A stretch of DNA of 64,000 nucleotides, from positions 1 through 64,000 of the forward strand of contig NZ_JARXHW010000027.1 of assembly GCF_031127805.1 (NCBI RefSeq). Reading direction: 5' to 3'. Positions 51,763 to 59,533 of this stretch are shown in pieces. Source of the stretch: Thalassobacterium maritimum. GTDB lineage: Bacteria > Verrucomicrobiota > Verrucomicrobiia > Opitutales > Coraliomargaritaceae. A program made the translations under genes and the position numbers. Under the pieces are notes generated by a model, which did no database searches, was not told where the DNA came from, and saw only the letters and a list, made by a program, of their open reading frames with translations. Positions within the stretch are counted from its first letter, which is position 1. Each line of letters opens with the position of its first letter.

Positions 51763-53163
51763 TTATCTATCCAGTCCTTTACTACGGAACTGCGCACTGG
51801 GCACTCGGGCATCTTCGATCAACTTCAGCATTTCAGACAGCTTCTCAGGATGCGATTTGGACAAATCTTTGCGCTCAGCCATATCCTCGGCGAGGTTGTA
51901 GAGTTCAGTTTTGAGCGTCTTCGGTGTATTCAGATTGTATTGGACGAGTTTCCAATCGCCCTGCTGGAGTGCACGACGACCGCCCTTCTCATGAAACTCC
52001 CAGTAGAGGTAATCATGCTTCGGCTGCTCTTTTCCAAGCAGTGTGGCGGCATAGGACACTCCTTGAATGTCCTCGGGTGCCGCTTGGCCAGTGAGCTCAC
52101 AGACTGTGGGTAAGAAATCCCAGAACGCCGATGCGTGATCGCTTTGCTGTCCGCCCTCCATCACAGCCGGCCAGGAAGCCACAAAGGGCACACGGATGCC
52201 GCCCTCATACAGATCGCGTTTGCCGCCGCGCAGTGGCCCTGCAGAATTTAGCATCTTGGGCAACTTGCCTCCCTCGAAGGCGGGACCATTGTCACTGGTG
52301 AAGACGATGAGCGTATTGTCCAGCAGCTGCTGTTCCTCAAGCTGCGCCACAATCGAACCGACCGCAGTATCCATAATCGTGATCATCGCGATGTAATTGG
52401 CCAGCACCTCCGGCGTATTGCTGTAGTGCTTGGAATTCTTAAAAACCACTTCCTCTTTAACAAAGGGCCGCGCAGCCGCGCGCTCGGCTTCGGGTGCGAT
52501 AATCGAAGCATGCGGTATTGGATAGGAAAGTATCATAAAAAACGGTGTATCGCCCGATTGATCTGCGAGATAGCCAAGCGCCTCCTCCGTATACAGATGG
52601 CCGTCGTAATGGGTGCCGCTATGCAACTGATTCTCCGGAAAATCAATCCGCTCGGTGTTGCGATACACAAATTTAGGATAACGGTAATGTCCATCACGGT
52701 GATCCGTGGTGCCATAGAAATAATCGAAGCCACTCTGCAGCACGACTTCGGGCGTTTGCGTATTTCCCGTCACGCAGGACTTGCCGATCATGGCGGTGTG
52801 ATAGCCTGCGGCCTTGGCCACTTCGGCGACCGTCACTTCCTCATCACGAATCGTATGCGGTCCATTGCCCCGCACCGTTGCATGGCCCCCATCCTTTCCA
52901 GTCATCAAGGAGCAACGCGAGGGTGAACAGACTGTGGCGCCGGAGTAATGTCGTGTGAATTGCAGCCCGGACTCCGCCAATCGATCAATATTTGGCGTGG
53001 TGAAGTGTTCCTGCCCATAACAGGACAAATCGCCATAGCCCAAGTCGTCAGCGATGATGAAGATGATGCTTGGCTTCGGCGCGGCCTCAGGCTGCGAAGC
53101 CAAGGATTGGCTCAACACGCAGCCGGCACCGATGAAGGTGGAAATGATTTGTTTGAGTTTCAT
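51763..53163 (-). CDS. secreted S1-family sulfatase with altered GKSC motif (sulfatase 13)
   Basis: A 466-residue sulfatase; signal MKLKQIISTFIGAGCVLSQSLA. IADDLGYGD, C79-S-P-S-R-C and FTSDNGPAFEGG are present, but the GKWHLG segment reads GKSCVTG (K128, S129, C130), so the Trp and the usual active-site His are missing. A shorter GKDGGHATVRGNG loop follows the formylglycine helix; that block is typical of a distinct arylsulfatase subfamily whose normal motif is GKWGLGG, so loss of the His may be partly a subfamily trait. Its ATG overlaps the TAA of the upstream GH-D-like gene by one base (TAATG), so translation is coupled. Confidence 0.92.
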   Translation of the reverse strand: MKLKQIISTFIGAGCVLSQSLASQPEAAPKPSIIFIIADDLGYGDLSCYGQEHFTTPNIDRLAESGLQFTRHYSGATVCSPSRCSLMTGKDGGHATVRGNGPHTIRDEEVTVAEVAKAAGYHTAMIGKSCVTGNTQTPEVVLQSGFDYFYGTTDHRDGHYRYPKFVYRNTERIDFPENQLHSGTHYDGHLYTEEALGYLADQSGDTPFFMILSYPIPHASIIAPEAERAAARPFVKEEVVFKNSKHYSNTPEVLANYIAMITIMDTAVGSIVAQLEEQQLLDNTLIVFTSDNGPAFEGGKLPKMLNSAGPLRGGKRDLYEGGIRVPFVASWPAVMEGGQQSDHASAFWDFLPTVCELTGQAAPEDIQGVSYAATLLGKEQPKHDYLYWEFHEKGGRRALQQGDWKLVQYNLNTPKTLKTELYNLAEDMAERKDLSKSHPEKLSEMLKLIEDARVPSAQFRSKGLDR

Positions 53164-55736
53164 TATTTCTTATCTTTGAAGTTTACGGTCCATTCAACAA
53201 CTCCATTTTGGAGGGCCAGCAGTGTCAACTTCCCGATCCCCTGCGCTGCATCCACGAGCTGAAACTCAGCGGTGGCTCCGGAAGCCGATACGCTGTCGAC
53301 CTCGTATCCGTTCAGCGCAAGTGTCACGGTATAGACCTCGTCTAGGATCAATTTTGAGCGCGCAGTGAGCGTTTGGCGTTCAGCCTTCCACTCCGGTAGT
53401 TTTTCAAAATCCACATAGCCTTGCATCACATGTCGGTCGGTCGAAATAAACTGGGGATTGGGCTGCACCGCGTGGACGGACATCATGCGTGTTTCACCGG
53501 GTCGCAGTGTCTGCTCCAGCTCGGTCTTGCCAGAGAGTTTGCCAACGAAGGCATCGTTCCAGAAGTCATAAACATAATACTCGCGATCCGGATCCAGCCC
53601 GAGCCCGCCGTCGTCATTTGAGTCTGAGAGTGAAACGGAAATAGTCGATGCAATCGGTAGCGTTTGTGCGGCTTCGCGCAGGCCTCTACCGGTGACGGGC
53701 CATGCGGTGGTGGGGAGTGGTCGTTTCTTCTTCTTTTTACCCTGAGTTTCGGGCTCAATTGTCACCGGCTCTCGCGGGATCGTGTCCCACTGTGCCTGTA
53801 TCTTCTTTTTGTTTCTTTCAATCTGGGTATTGTAAAATGCGACCAGGTGCCAGGCCGGTGAGACTTCAAAATCAAAGATTTGCGGATACGCTTTTCCACT
53901 GAATGCATCGATTGGTTTTGCGCTTTTTTCCTCGGTATAGAGTGGAATGATGCGGGTCAGGTCGTGCCGCATCTCATCGGTCATGTTTTCAATATATTTA
54001 CCGATTTCAATACGCCCATTGGTGAGGTAAGTCATGGTATACATGGTCCGCCATCCATCACTATTGAACGGGAAGGCGTGGAATGGATTGATCACATCGT
54101 TCACGTATTTGACGGCGACCCGGTTTTTATACCAACGCAGACCGCACTTTCTGGCCATGACCGGGTAGTATCGATCGGTGTCAAATTCGGTTCGATGCGT
54201 GGTGATCGCTCCCAGACAAATGTCCCCGTGCAGCGGCAGACGTTCATGGATGTCAGAGTTCCAGCCCAAACCTTCATAGGCGAGCTCGTAAATCTTGCGG
54301 TAGGCCCGAGTGGTGGTCGCGTAGGGATCTTCCATCCCTCCATCGTAGGCCCAACCGGTGTCGGGATAGTCAAATTTGATCCCGCGGACCCCACCTTTCT
54401 TCAGGTTACTATAGACCTCCTCCATGTGCTCGATGAAACCGGGATCGGTAAAATCATACGACCAAAAGAGGTCGCCTTTGTGATAATCAATCTTCCCCTT
54501 GGAGCGTCTCCGACTGACTTCATTAAAGAGCATATGCTCTGGAAAGGCTTCGGCATAATCGAGCGAGCGGCGTGCCGTCTGGCTGTAAATGAGCGGAATG
54601 CCCCCCTGCTTCTGCACTTCATTGCCCCACTTCTCAATCGTGTCATACGGCTTTTCCAGCTTGCCGCTTTCATACATCCGCCAGTGTTCGTCATCCCACC
54701 AGCCCTGCTGATTGTTGGGAACGGCATAATCGTCCGGCTCCAGTCTGAGGGCGAGTGGTGAGTAGTTCAAAAAACCGGTTTCCTTCGCCTTCTGAAGTGC
54801 CTCCAGCGTGCCGACCGAGGTGTTTCTAAACTCATCGTTCCCCCAGATATGGAACATACAATACCAGAAGTTCAGGCCCGGGGCGGTTAAGGTGTCGAGT
54901 TTGACATGGTTGGCCGCTTTCAGGGCCAAGCCATAGTTCTCCAAGATGCCGAAACGTGATACGTTGCTGAAATCAATGTAGAATCGGTCCTGATCCAGAA
55001 TGCGGGTGCTGTTCGGATCCACACGTTTGCCCACCGGATCATGCCCCCAGAGCTTGATTGCAAGCGCCTGCTCCATCCGCTTCACCTGAGCAGATTTCAT
55101 GAAATCGAGATAAGACAAACCACCGATCAAGAGATTGTTTTTGGCCGCACCCTTTGCCCCAAACGATGCCAGGATATTATTAAAGCACGAAAGTTCCGTG
55201 GCGTCGTCTCCAGTCCGCACCCGTGTGAGATACTCGCCACTTTCTCCATCCAGCAGAATGAAATCTTCGAATGCCTCGCCCGAGTAGGCCGTGCCGGTCA
55301 GCGGTGAAAACGATTTGATCTGCAAGGGCTGCGATGAAGTGTTTACCACGCCACTGTAAAGCGCGATGAAGCCCTCTGCCTCATAGAGACCGAGGCTGAG
55401 AATCAACGAGGGCGCGTCCGCTTTGCTGCCAGTCAGGATAATTTGCTTCCCCTGGCCAACCGAGTCCGCGAGGGGCGCTGCCTCCCATTCAAAGGTGTAT
55501 CCATCCGTGGAATGCCAATCTTCAACCGACCAGGATGCCTGCGACAAAGCTTCCGAATGATCACTTTTTCGAATGGCCGAGTAAGTCCCCGCTGCTAGTG
55601 AAATGCGAACTTCCACCTGCTCATTCTCAATGACGGCTTCGCTATCCGTCGCATGAATCTCCACCACATCAGCCAGAAGTGTGAAGGACGATAAAAGTGC
55701 ACCCGATAGTGCGACGATCCAGTTTTTGATACTCAT
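53163..55736 (-). CDS. secreted clan GH-D-like glycosidase (alpha-galactosidase superfamily)
   Basis: 857 residues with signal MSIKNWIVALSGALLSSFTLLA. An N-terminal beta-sandwich (to ~280) precedes a TIM barrel. Strand 4 ends GIKFDYPDTGW, where D456 sits at the nucleophile position of GH27/GH36-type enzymes. GAITTHRTEFDTD follows at the place of the acid/base, and C-terminal beta domains close the protein. A Lys-rich stretch (GKKKKKRPLP) lies near residue 660. I cannot assign a numbered GH family; an alpha-galactosidase, alpha-fucosidase or related exo-enzyme is likely. Fifth gene of operon C, 50 bp after the GH36-like gene. Confidence 0.75.
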   Translation of the reverse strand: MSIKNWIVALSGALLSSFTLLADVVEIHATDSEAVIENEQVEVRISLAAGTYSAIRKSDHSEALSQASWSVEDWHSTDGYTFEWEAAPLADSVGQGKQIILTGSKADAPSLILSLGLYEAEGFIALYSGVVNTSSQPLQIKSFSPLTGTAYSGEAFEDFILLDGESGEYLTRVRTGDDATELSCFNNILASFGAKGAAKNNLLIGGLSYLDFMKSAQVKRMEQALAIKLWGHDPVGKRVDPNSTRILDQDRFYIDFSNVSRFGILENYGLALKAANHVKLDTLTAPGLNFWYCMFHIWGNDEFRNTSVGTLEALQKAKETGFLNYSPLALRLEPDDYAVPNNQQGWWDDEHWRMYESGKLEKPYDTIEKWGNEVQKQGGIPLIYSQTARRSLDYAEAFPEHMLFNEVSRRRSKGKIDYHKGDLFWSYDFTDPGFIEHMEEVYSNLKKGGVRGIKFDYPDTGWAYDGGMEDPYATTTRAYRKIYELAYEGLGWNSDIHERLPLHGDICLGAITTHRTEFDTDRYYPVMARKCGLRWYKNRVAVKYVNDVINPFHAFPFNSDGWRTMYTMTYLTNGRIEIGKYIENMTDEMRHDLTRIIPLYTEEKSAKPIDAFSGKAYPQIFDFEVSPAWHLVAFYNTQIERNKKKIQAQWDTIPREPVTIEPETQGKKKKKRPLPTTAWPVTGRGLREAAQTLPIASTISVSLSDSNDDGGLGLDPDREYYVYDFWNDAFVGKLSGKTELEQTLRPGETRMMSVHAVQPNPQFISTDRHVMQGYVDFEKLPEWKAERQTLTARSKLILDEVYTVTLALNGYEVDSVSASGATAEFQLVDAAQGIGKLTLLALQNGVVEWTVNFKDKK

Positions 55737-55786
55737 ATTTTTATTCTTTTAAAATTGGATTAATGACACAGCCACGAGGGGCGCAT

Positions 55787-57859
55787 TCATCGACGCACGG
55801 TGATCGCACGCGCGCCGCTGGCGACGGGAAGCTTCGCGAGGTAGAGGCCGTTCCCGAGTGGCTCAAAGGAGGCGCCTGCCAGTGTGGGTGCGCCCTGCTC
55901 GCTCCAAATCAAAAGCGGGCCGGACTCCTGAAGCGTGAAGCGAATCTCTGTATCCGATACAGACTGCACATCCACCGCAGCCGCAGGCAAATACTTGTCG
56001 GCGCGGCCGATCACCGCCCAGCCCCGGGTCTTTGGATAGAGCAGAAACAATTTGGCATCGAAGTTCGGAACCTCCGTCGAATAAGCATCGCCCAGATCGG
56101 ACACGGTCTGCGTTTCACGGTCATAGACCAGCAAGCCTTCCGCCGGAACGGCCCATGGTGAAGCGTTGGCAAGCAGTTCGCCCGCATGGCTGTAGTCTTT
56201 GGCAGTGAAACCGCTGCTCAGGGTCTGGCCGCTCTCGGTGAAGTTGAACAAGGCGATCGCGGCGACACCGTTTTCCATCGGAGCCACCACACGGAAGACA
56301 TTGTCGTCGCGGAAGGGATGGATGAAAAAGCTTTCCGGCAGCAGTGTCGCCGGCGCAGCGGTGCGCAGCAGCTTCCCGTCTTCGTAGGCAAAGGGGATCA
56401 AGACCTCTGGCTGAATTTTAGAAGGCTCGTCGGAGATGTAAACCGGTCCGCCGGAGATGGCGCGGGCGATCGCCATCGGCTTCACATCGCGCTCGTCATG
56501 GGTATGGAACATATCGAGATCGCCCCATACGGTCTGCGACATCCACAGATGATTGGCAAAGCTCTGGTAAGTGTTGCTCTTGTTCTTGTCCTTATCCTTC
56601 TGGTTGTAGTCCGGGCTGGAGCGTGTCAGCGCGCTGTATTTGGTCTGCAGCGAATTAATGTTGGGCTGCGCGATACAATTTAGCAGCGGAATGCCCATGG
56701 CATGCGTGGCGTTTTCCAGGGCTTCGTTGTTTTGGCGCATCGCTTGCACCGGATCTTTCGTTCCAATGTAGTGCTCAAAGGTGCGGAAGTGAAAATCGAC
56801 CTTAATGAAATCGAAGCCATTGTCCTTAGTGTCGCCCACCATCTTATCATAAAACGCTTGCGAAGCCTCGGCGGTATTGTCGGGCAATACCATGCGCGGG
56901 TTCTTCATTTTCGTGAGGTATGGCTTCAAATCGGCCATCGTATGATTGGCCGCGACGCCGTTCATATAGCCACCGAAGTTCCGCCAGATCCCCATCCACT
57001 TGATTTTGTTCGCATCCTTCAAGGCAGCAATCGGTCCCCAGCCATTCGGGAACTTCTTGGGATCGACGCCGAAGCTTTTCAGCATTCGCTTCTGCTCATC
57101 CAAATACCCGTCGTCCACCATCACCCAGCGAATCGGCGCGCCGCTTTCTTCAATCGTGTGAAAGGCATCCGTGATGATTGCCTCCGAAATCTTTGTCTTG
57201 TAATGTTCCCAGGAACACCAGCCGAGATAGCCGTAAGGCTCTTCCGGATACGCTTTCGTCTCACGTGGTTGAGCTGCGACATAGCCGGATGCAAAGACCT
57301 GCTCCCAAAGCACTTTGGTAGCCGCATAGGGTGAACTGCCATAGGCCCAGCAGAGCAACGGGATCTCACCATCGATCGCCCGGCTGCCAAAGTTACCGGA
57401 CTTCAACAACAGTTTCTCGTCTTCGACAAAGAACTGTCCGTAGCTTTTCACGGAACTCATCGGCAACAGAACCAGATAGCGCTGCTCGGAAAGCTGCAAA
57501 AGTATGAACTGCCCTTCCTGCAGGTGATTGTGCGCCTTGCGGGTCTTGGAGGGCTGGTAATTTTGCAGGCTCGCCATCGAGTCAAAGGCCACCGCTTCCA
57601 CGCGATTGCCGCGCGCGATGCTTCCGCCCGGGCCACCGCGTCGGGTAAAGGGACGATAATGAGCGCCCTGCTCAAACGGGGGCAGCACCACTTCCCGACT
57701 CAATACAAAGCCGGCATCATCGGGCTGTGCGTCCTCGAGTGTTTCCGTAAGCATCCCCGTCGAGTCACCGGACAAGAGAATGGGTTCGGCACGCAAGCAA
57801 GTCGCCAGCAAGGCAAGCGCAAGTAGGCGACTATAACGAAGTAATTGTTTGGGCTGCAT
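55787..57859 (-). CDS. secreted GH36/Sip1-like glycosidase
   Basis: 690 residues from the ATG at 57859 (MQPKQLLRYSRLLALALLATCLRA), overlapping the GH43c end by 29 bp; an ATG at 57883 is possible but weakens the signal. It resembles the raffinose synthase/seed imbibition (Sip1) branch of GH36: GWCSWEHYKTKISE, RWVMVDDGYLDE, FDFIKVDFHFRTF with nucleophile D355, WGDLDMFHTHD, and GGPVYISDEPSK with proposed acid/base D477. The relatives hydrolyse or transfer alpha-galactose; as a secreted member in this cluster it probably removes terminal alpha-galactosyl units from the polysaccharide. Fourth gene of operon C. Confidence 0.88.
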   Translation of the reverse strand: MQPKQLLRYSRLLALALLATCLRAEPILLSGDSTGMLTETLEDAQPDDAGFVLSREVVLPPFEQGAHYRPFTRRGGPGGSIARGNRVEAVAFDSMASLQNYQPSKTRKAHNHLQEGQFILLQLSEQRYLVLLPMSSVKSYGQFFVEDEKLLLKSGNFGSRAIDGEIPLLCWAYGSSPYAATKVLWEQVFASGYVAAQPRETKAYPEEPYGYLGWCSWEHYKTKISEAIITDAFHTIEESGAPIRWVMVDDGYLDEQKRMLKSFGVDPKKFPNGWGPIAALKDANKIKWMGIWRNFGGYMNGVAANHTMADLKPYLTKMKNPRMVLPDNTAEASQAFYDKMVGDTKDNGFDFIKVDFHFRTFEHYIGTKDPVQAMRQNNEALENATHAMGIPLLNCIAQPNINSLQTKYSALTRSSPDYNQKDKDKNKSNTYQSFANHLWMSQTVWGDLDMFHTHDERDVKPMAIARAISGGPVYISDEPSKIQPEVLIPFAYEDGKLLRTAAPATLLPESFFIHPFRDDNVFRVVAPMENGVAAIALFNFTESGQTLSSGFTAKDYSHAGELLANASPWAVPAEGLLVYDRETQTVSDLGDAYSTEVPNFDAKLFLLYPKTRGWAVIGRADKYLPAAAVDVQSVSDTEIRFTLQESGPLLIWSEQGAPTLAGASFEPLGNGLYLAKLPVASGARAITVRR

Positions 57860-59513
57860 CAGTCGATTCGGGGTGGGGTTCATATTCAGACAGTTCGATG
57901 CCATCCCAGTAGCAACGGCCTTTAAACTTAGCCGAGGTGCCACAGCGGATGGAAAGGCTCTTCTTTTTTCCAGCGCTCAATGAGTCAGTGAATGACACCC
58001 ACTCCCCTGCCTGCGTCCCGGCATCGAGTGTGAAGGTTTTTTCTCCGGCACTAACAAACACCTGACCAGTGGCTCCGGGATCGATCTTCAGCTTGGCGCT
58101 AAAGGTATAGCTTTGCTGAGGCTTGACCGCGACGGTCTGCTGAATCGCCATCGCCGCCTGTTCCCCTTCGTAGCCCAGAGCGTAATACTGGTCGGCTGGA
58201 TCCTCCAGAATACGATGCAGCCCATGGGTCGGAGTCCGACGTTTGACGGCTGCCCAATAGCGAATGCTGGCCTCCACGCCTTCTTCAAATGAACCGTTCT
58301 TGACCAGGTTGTCATCAGTCGTTCGAGACACCTTGATCGAAGAAAACCGTTTGTCGCCAGCGAGGGTCCCCAAATCAATTACGCTGTGTTCAAAACGCCA
58401 GGACTGCCCCTGGAAATGATCGGCTTCGAAGGCTTCCACCACGTAGCCGGGCGCCAGCTCAAGCGATGCGATCGCATTCTCGCGGATACCGTGTTGTTCC
58501 AGATCGGCGGAGGTGTAAGCGCCGACGTCCAGTGCCCCCAACATACGGTTAAAGTTGATGTCCGCATGGAAAGTCGGCAAGGCGACGCCAATGGACTGAC
58601 GCACCCTTTGCAGACTGCCGTCCTCATTGAAACGAACCGGATCGAAACAAATGGATCGATTGTGCGCCAAGCCCCCGGAAAGCGCACCGTTATGATAGAA
58701 GAGATACCACTGCCCTTGGTATTCCACCACAGAGCCGTGCATCGTGATCACATCGGTATGATCGACAAATACACCTTTGGGCTCCCATGGCCCAAGGGGG
58801 CTGTCACTCATGGAATACTGCATCCGATTGAACTTCGGATGATGGTCCGGATAGATCATGTAGTAGATACCGTCACGCTTGAAAACAAAAGGCCCCTCGC
58901 GGTGTTCATCCACGCCGACCTGATGCACCATCTCCCCATCGAGCTCCATCATGTTGTCTTTGAGCTTAGCGGCATAGCATTTGGCATCGATCACCGCATA
59001 CAGATAGGCTTGCCCATCATCGTCGATGAAAACACAGGGATCGCAAAAACCGCTGCCCCCACGCACTCTGCCCTGCACTTCGAAACCGGACGCGGGCTGC
59101 TCGCTGGTGGCCACACCGATCTCCCACTCCATTGCTTTGTTACGATGCGGGAAATAGAAATAGTAGCGACCGTTCTTGTAGGCACAGTCAGGCGCCCACA
59201 TGTTTCCGCCCTGCGGGGTGCCCCATTCCACATCGCGTGAGTGTAGGATCTCTCCGTGATCCACCCAGCTAATCAGGTCGTCCGTCGAGAACACGTGATA
59301 GCCGTCCATGCTACTGTAGCTGGTCGGCGGTGATGTATCCGAAGACGGATACACATAGAGACGACCGTCCTCCCAGACATGGGCCGATGGATCGGCCGTA
59401 AACATATGACTGACAAAGGGGTTGGAACGACGCTCTGCCGCCGTAGCCACGAGCGATGTCGCAAAGACAATCGCCAGGTGAACCGTCCAGATCATCTGTT
59501 GTTTCAATCGCAT
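57831..59513 (-). CDS. secreted GH43-like enzyme with crystallin-like and carbohydrate-binding domains (GH43c)
   Basis: 560 residues from the ATG at 59513 (MRLKQQMIWTVHLAIVFATSLVATA). The propeller carries TADPSAHVWEDGRLYVYPSSD, FCDPCVFIDDDGQAYLYAV and HREGPFVFKRDGIYYMIYP. After about residue 315 come a beta/gamma-crystallin-like Greek key (VVEAFEADHFQGQSWRFEHS...FSSIKV) and a jelly roll like CBM4/9-type modules (NLVKNGSFEEG...YWDGIELSEYEP). The catalytic part is a paralogue of GH43a, which lacks both extra domains. Third gene of operon C, 20 bp after GH95 and overlapping the GH36-like start by 29 bp. Confidence 0.9.
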   Translation of the reverse strand: MRLKQQMIWTVHLAIVFATSLVATAAERRSNPFVSHMFTADPSAHVWEDGRLYVYPSSDTSPPTSYSSMDGYHVFSTDDLISWVDHGEILHSRDVEWGTPQGGNMWAPDCAYKNGRYYFYFPHRNKAMEWEIGVATSEQPASGFEVQGRVRGGSGFCDPCVFIDDDGQAYLYAVIDAKCYAAKLKDNMMELDGEMVHQVGVDEHREGPFVFKRDGIYYMIYPDHHPKFNRMQYSMSDSPLGPWEPKGVFVDHTDVITMHGSVVEYQGQWYLFYHNGALSGGLAHNRSICFDPVRFNEDGSLQRVRQSIGVALPTFHADINFNRMLGALDVGAYTSADLEQHGIRENAIASLELAPGYVVEAFEADHFQGQSWRFEHSVIDLGTLAGDKRFSSIKVSRTTDDNLVKNGSFEEGVEASIRYWAAVKRRTPTHGLHRILEDPADQYYALGYEGEQAAMAIQQTVAVKPQQSYTFSAKLKIDPGATGQVFVSAGEKTFTLDAGTQAGEWVSFTDSLSAGKKKSLSIRCGTSAKFKGRCYWDGIELSEYEPHPESTDAAQTITSL

Positions 59514-59533
59514 CGTTTCGATCGGCCTTGAAA

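Noticed and set aside
53880..54761. A 293-codon open frame opposite the GH-D-like gene.
   Set aside because: Antisense shadow with no recognisable domain.
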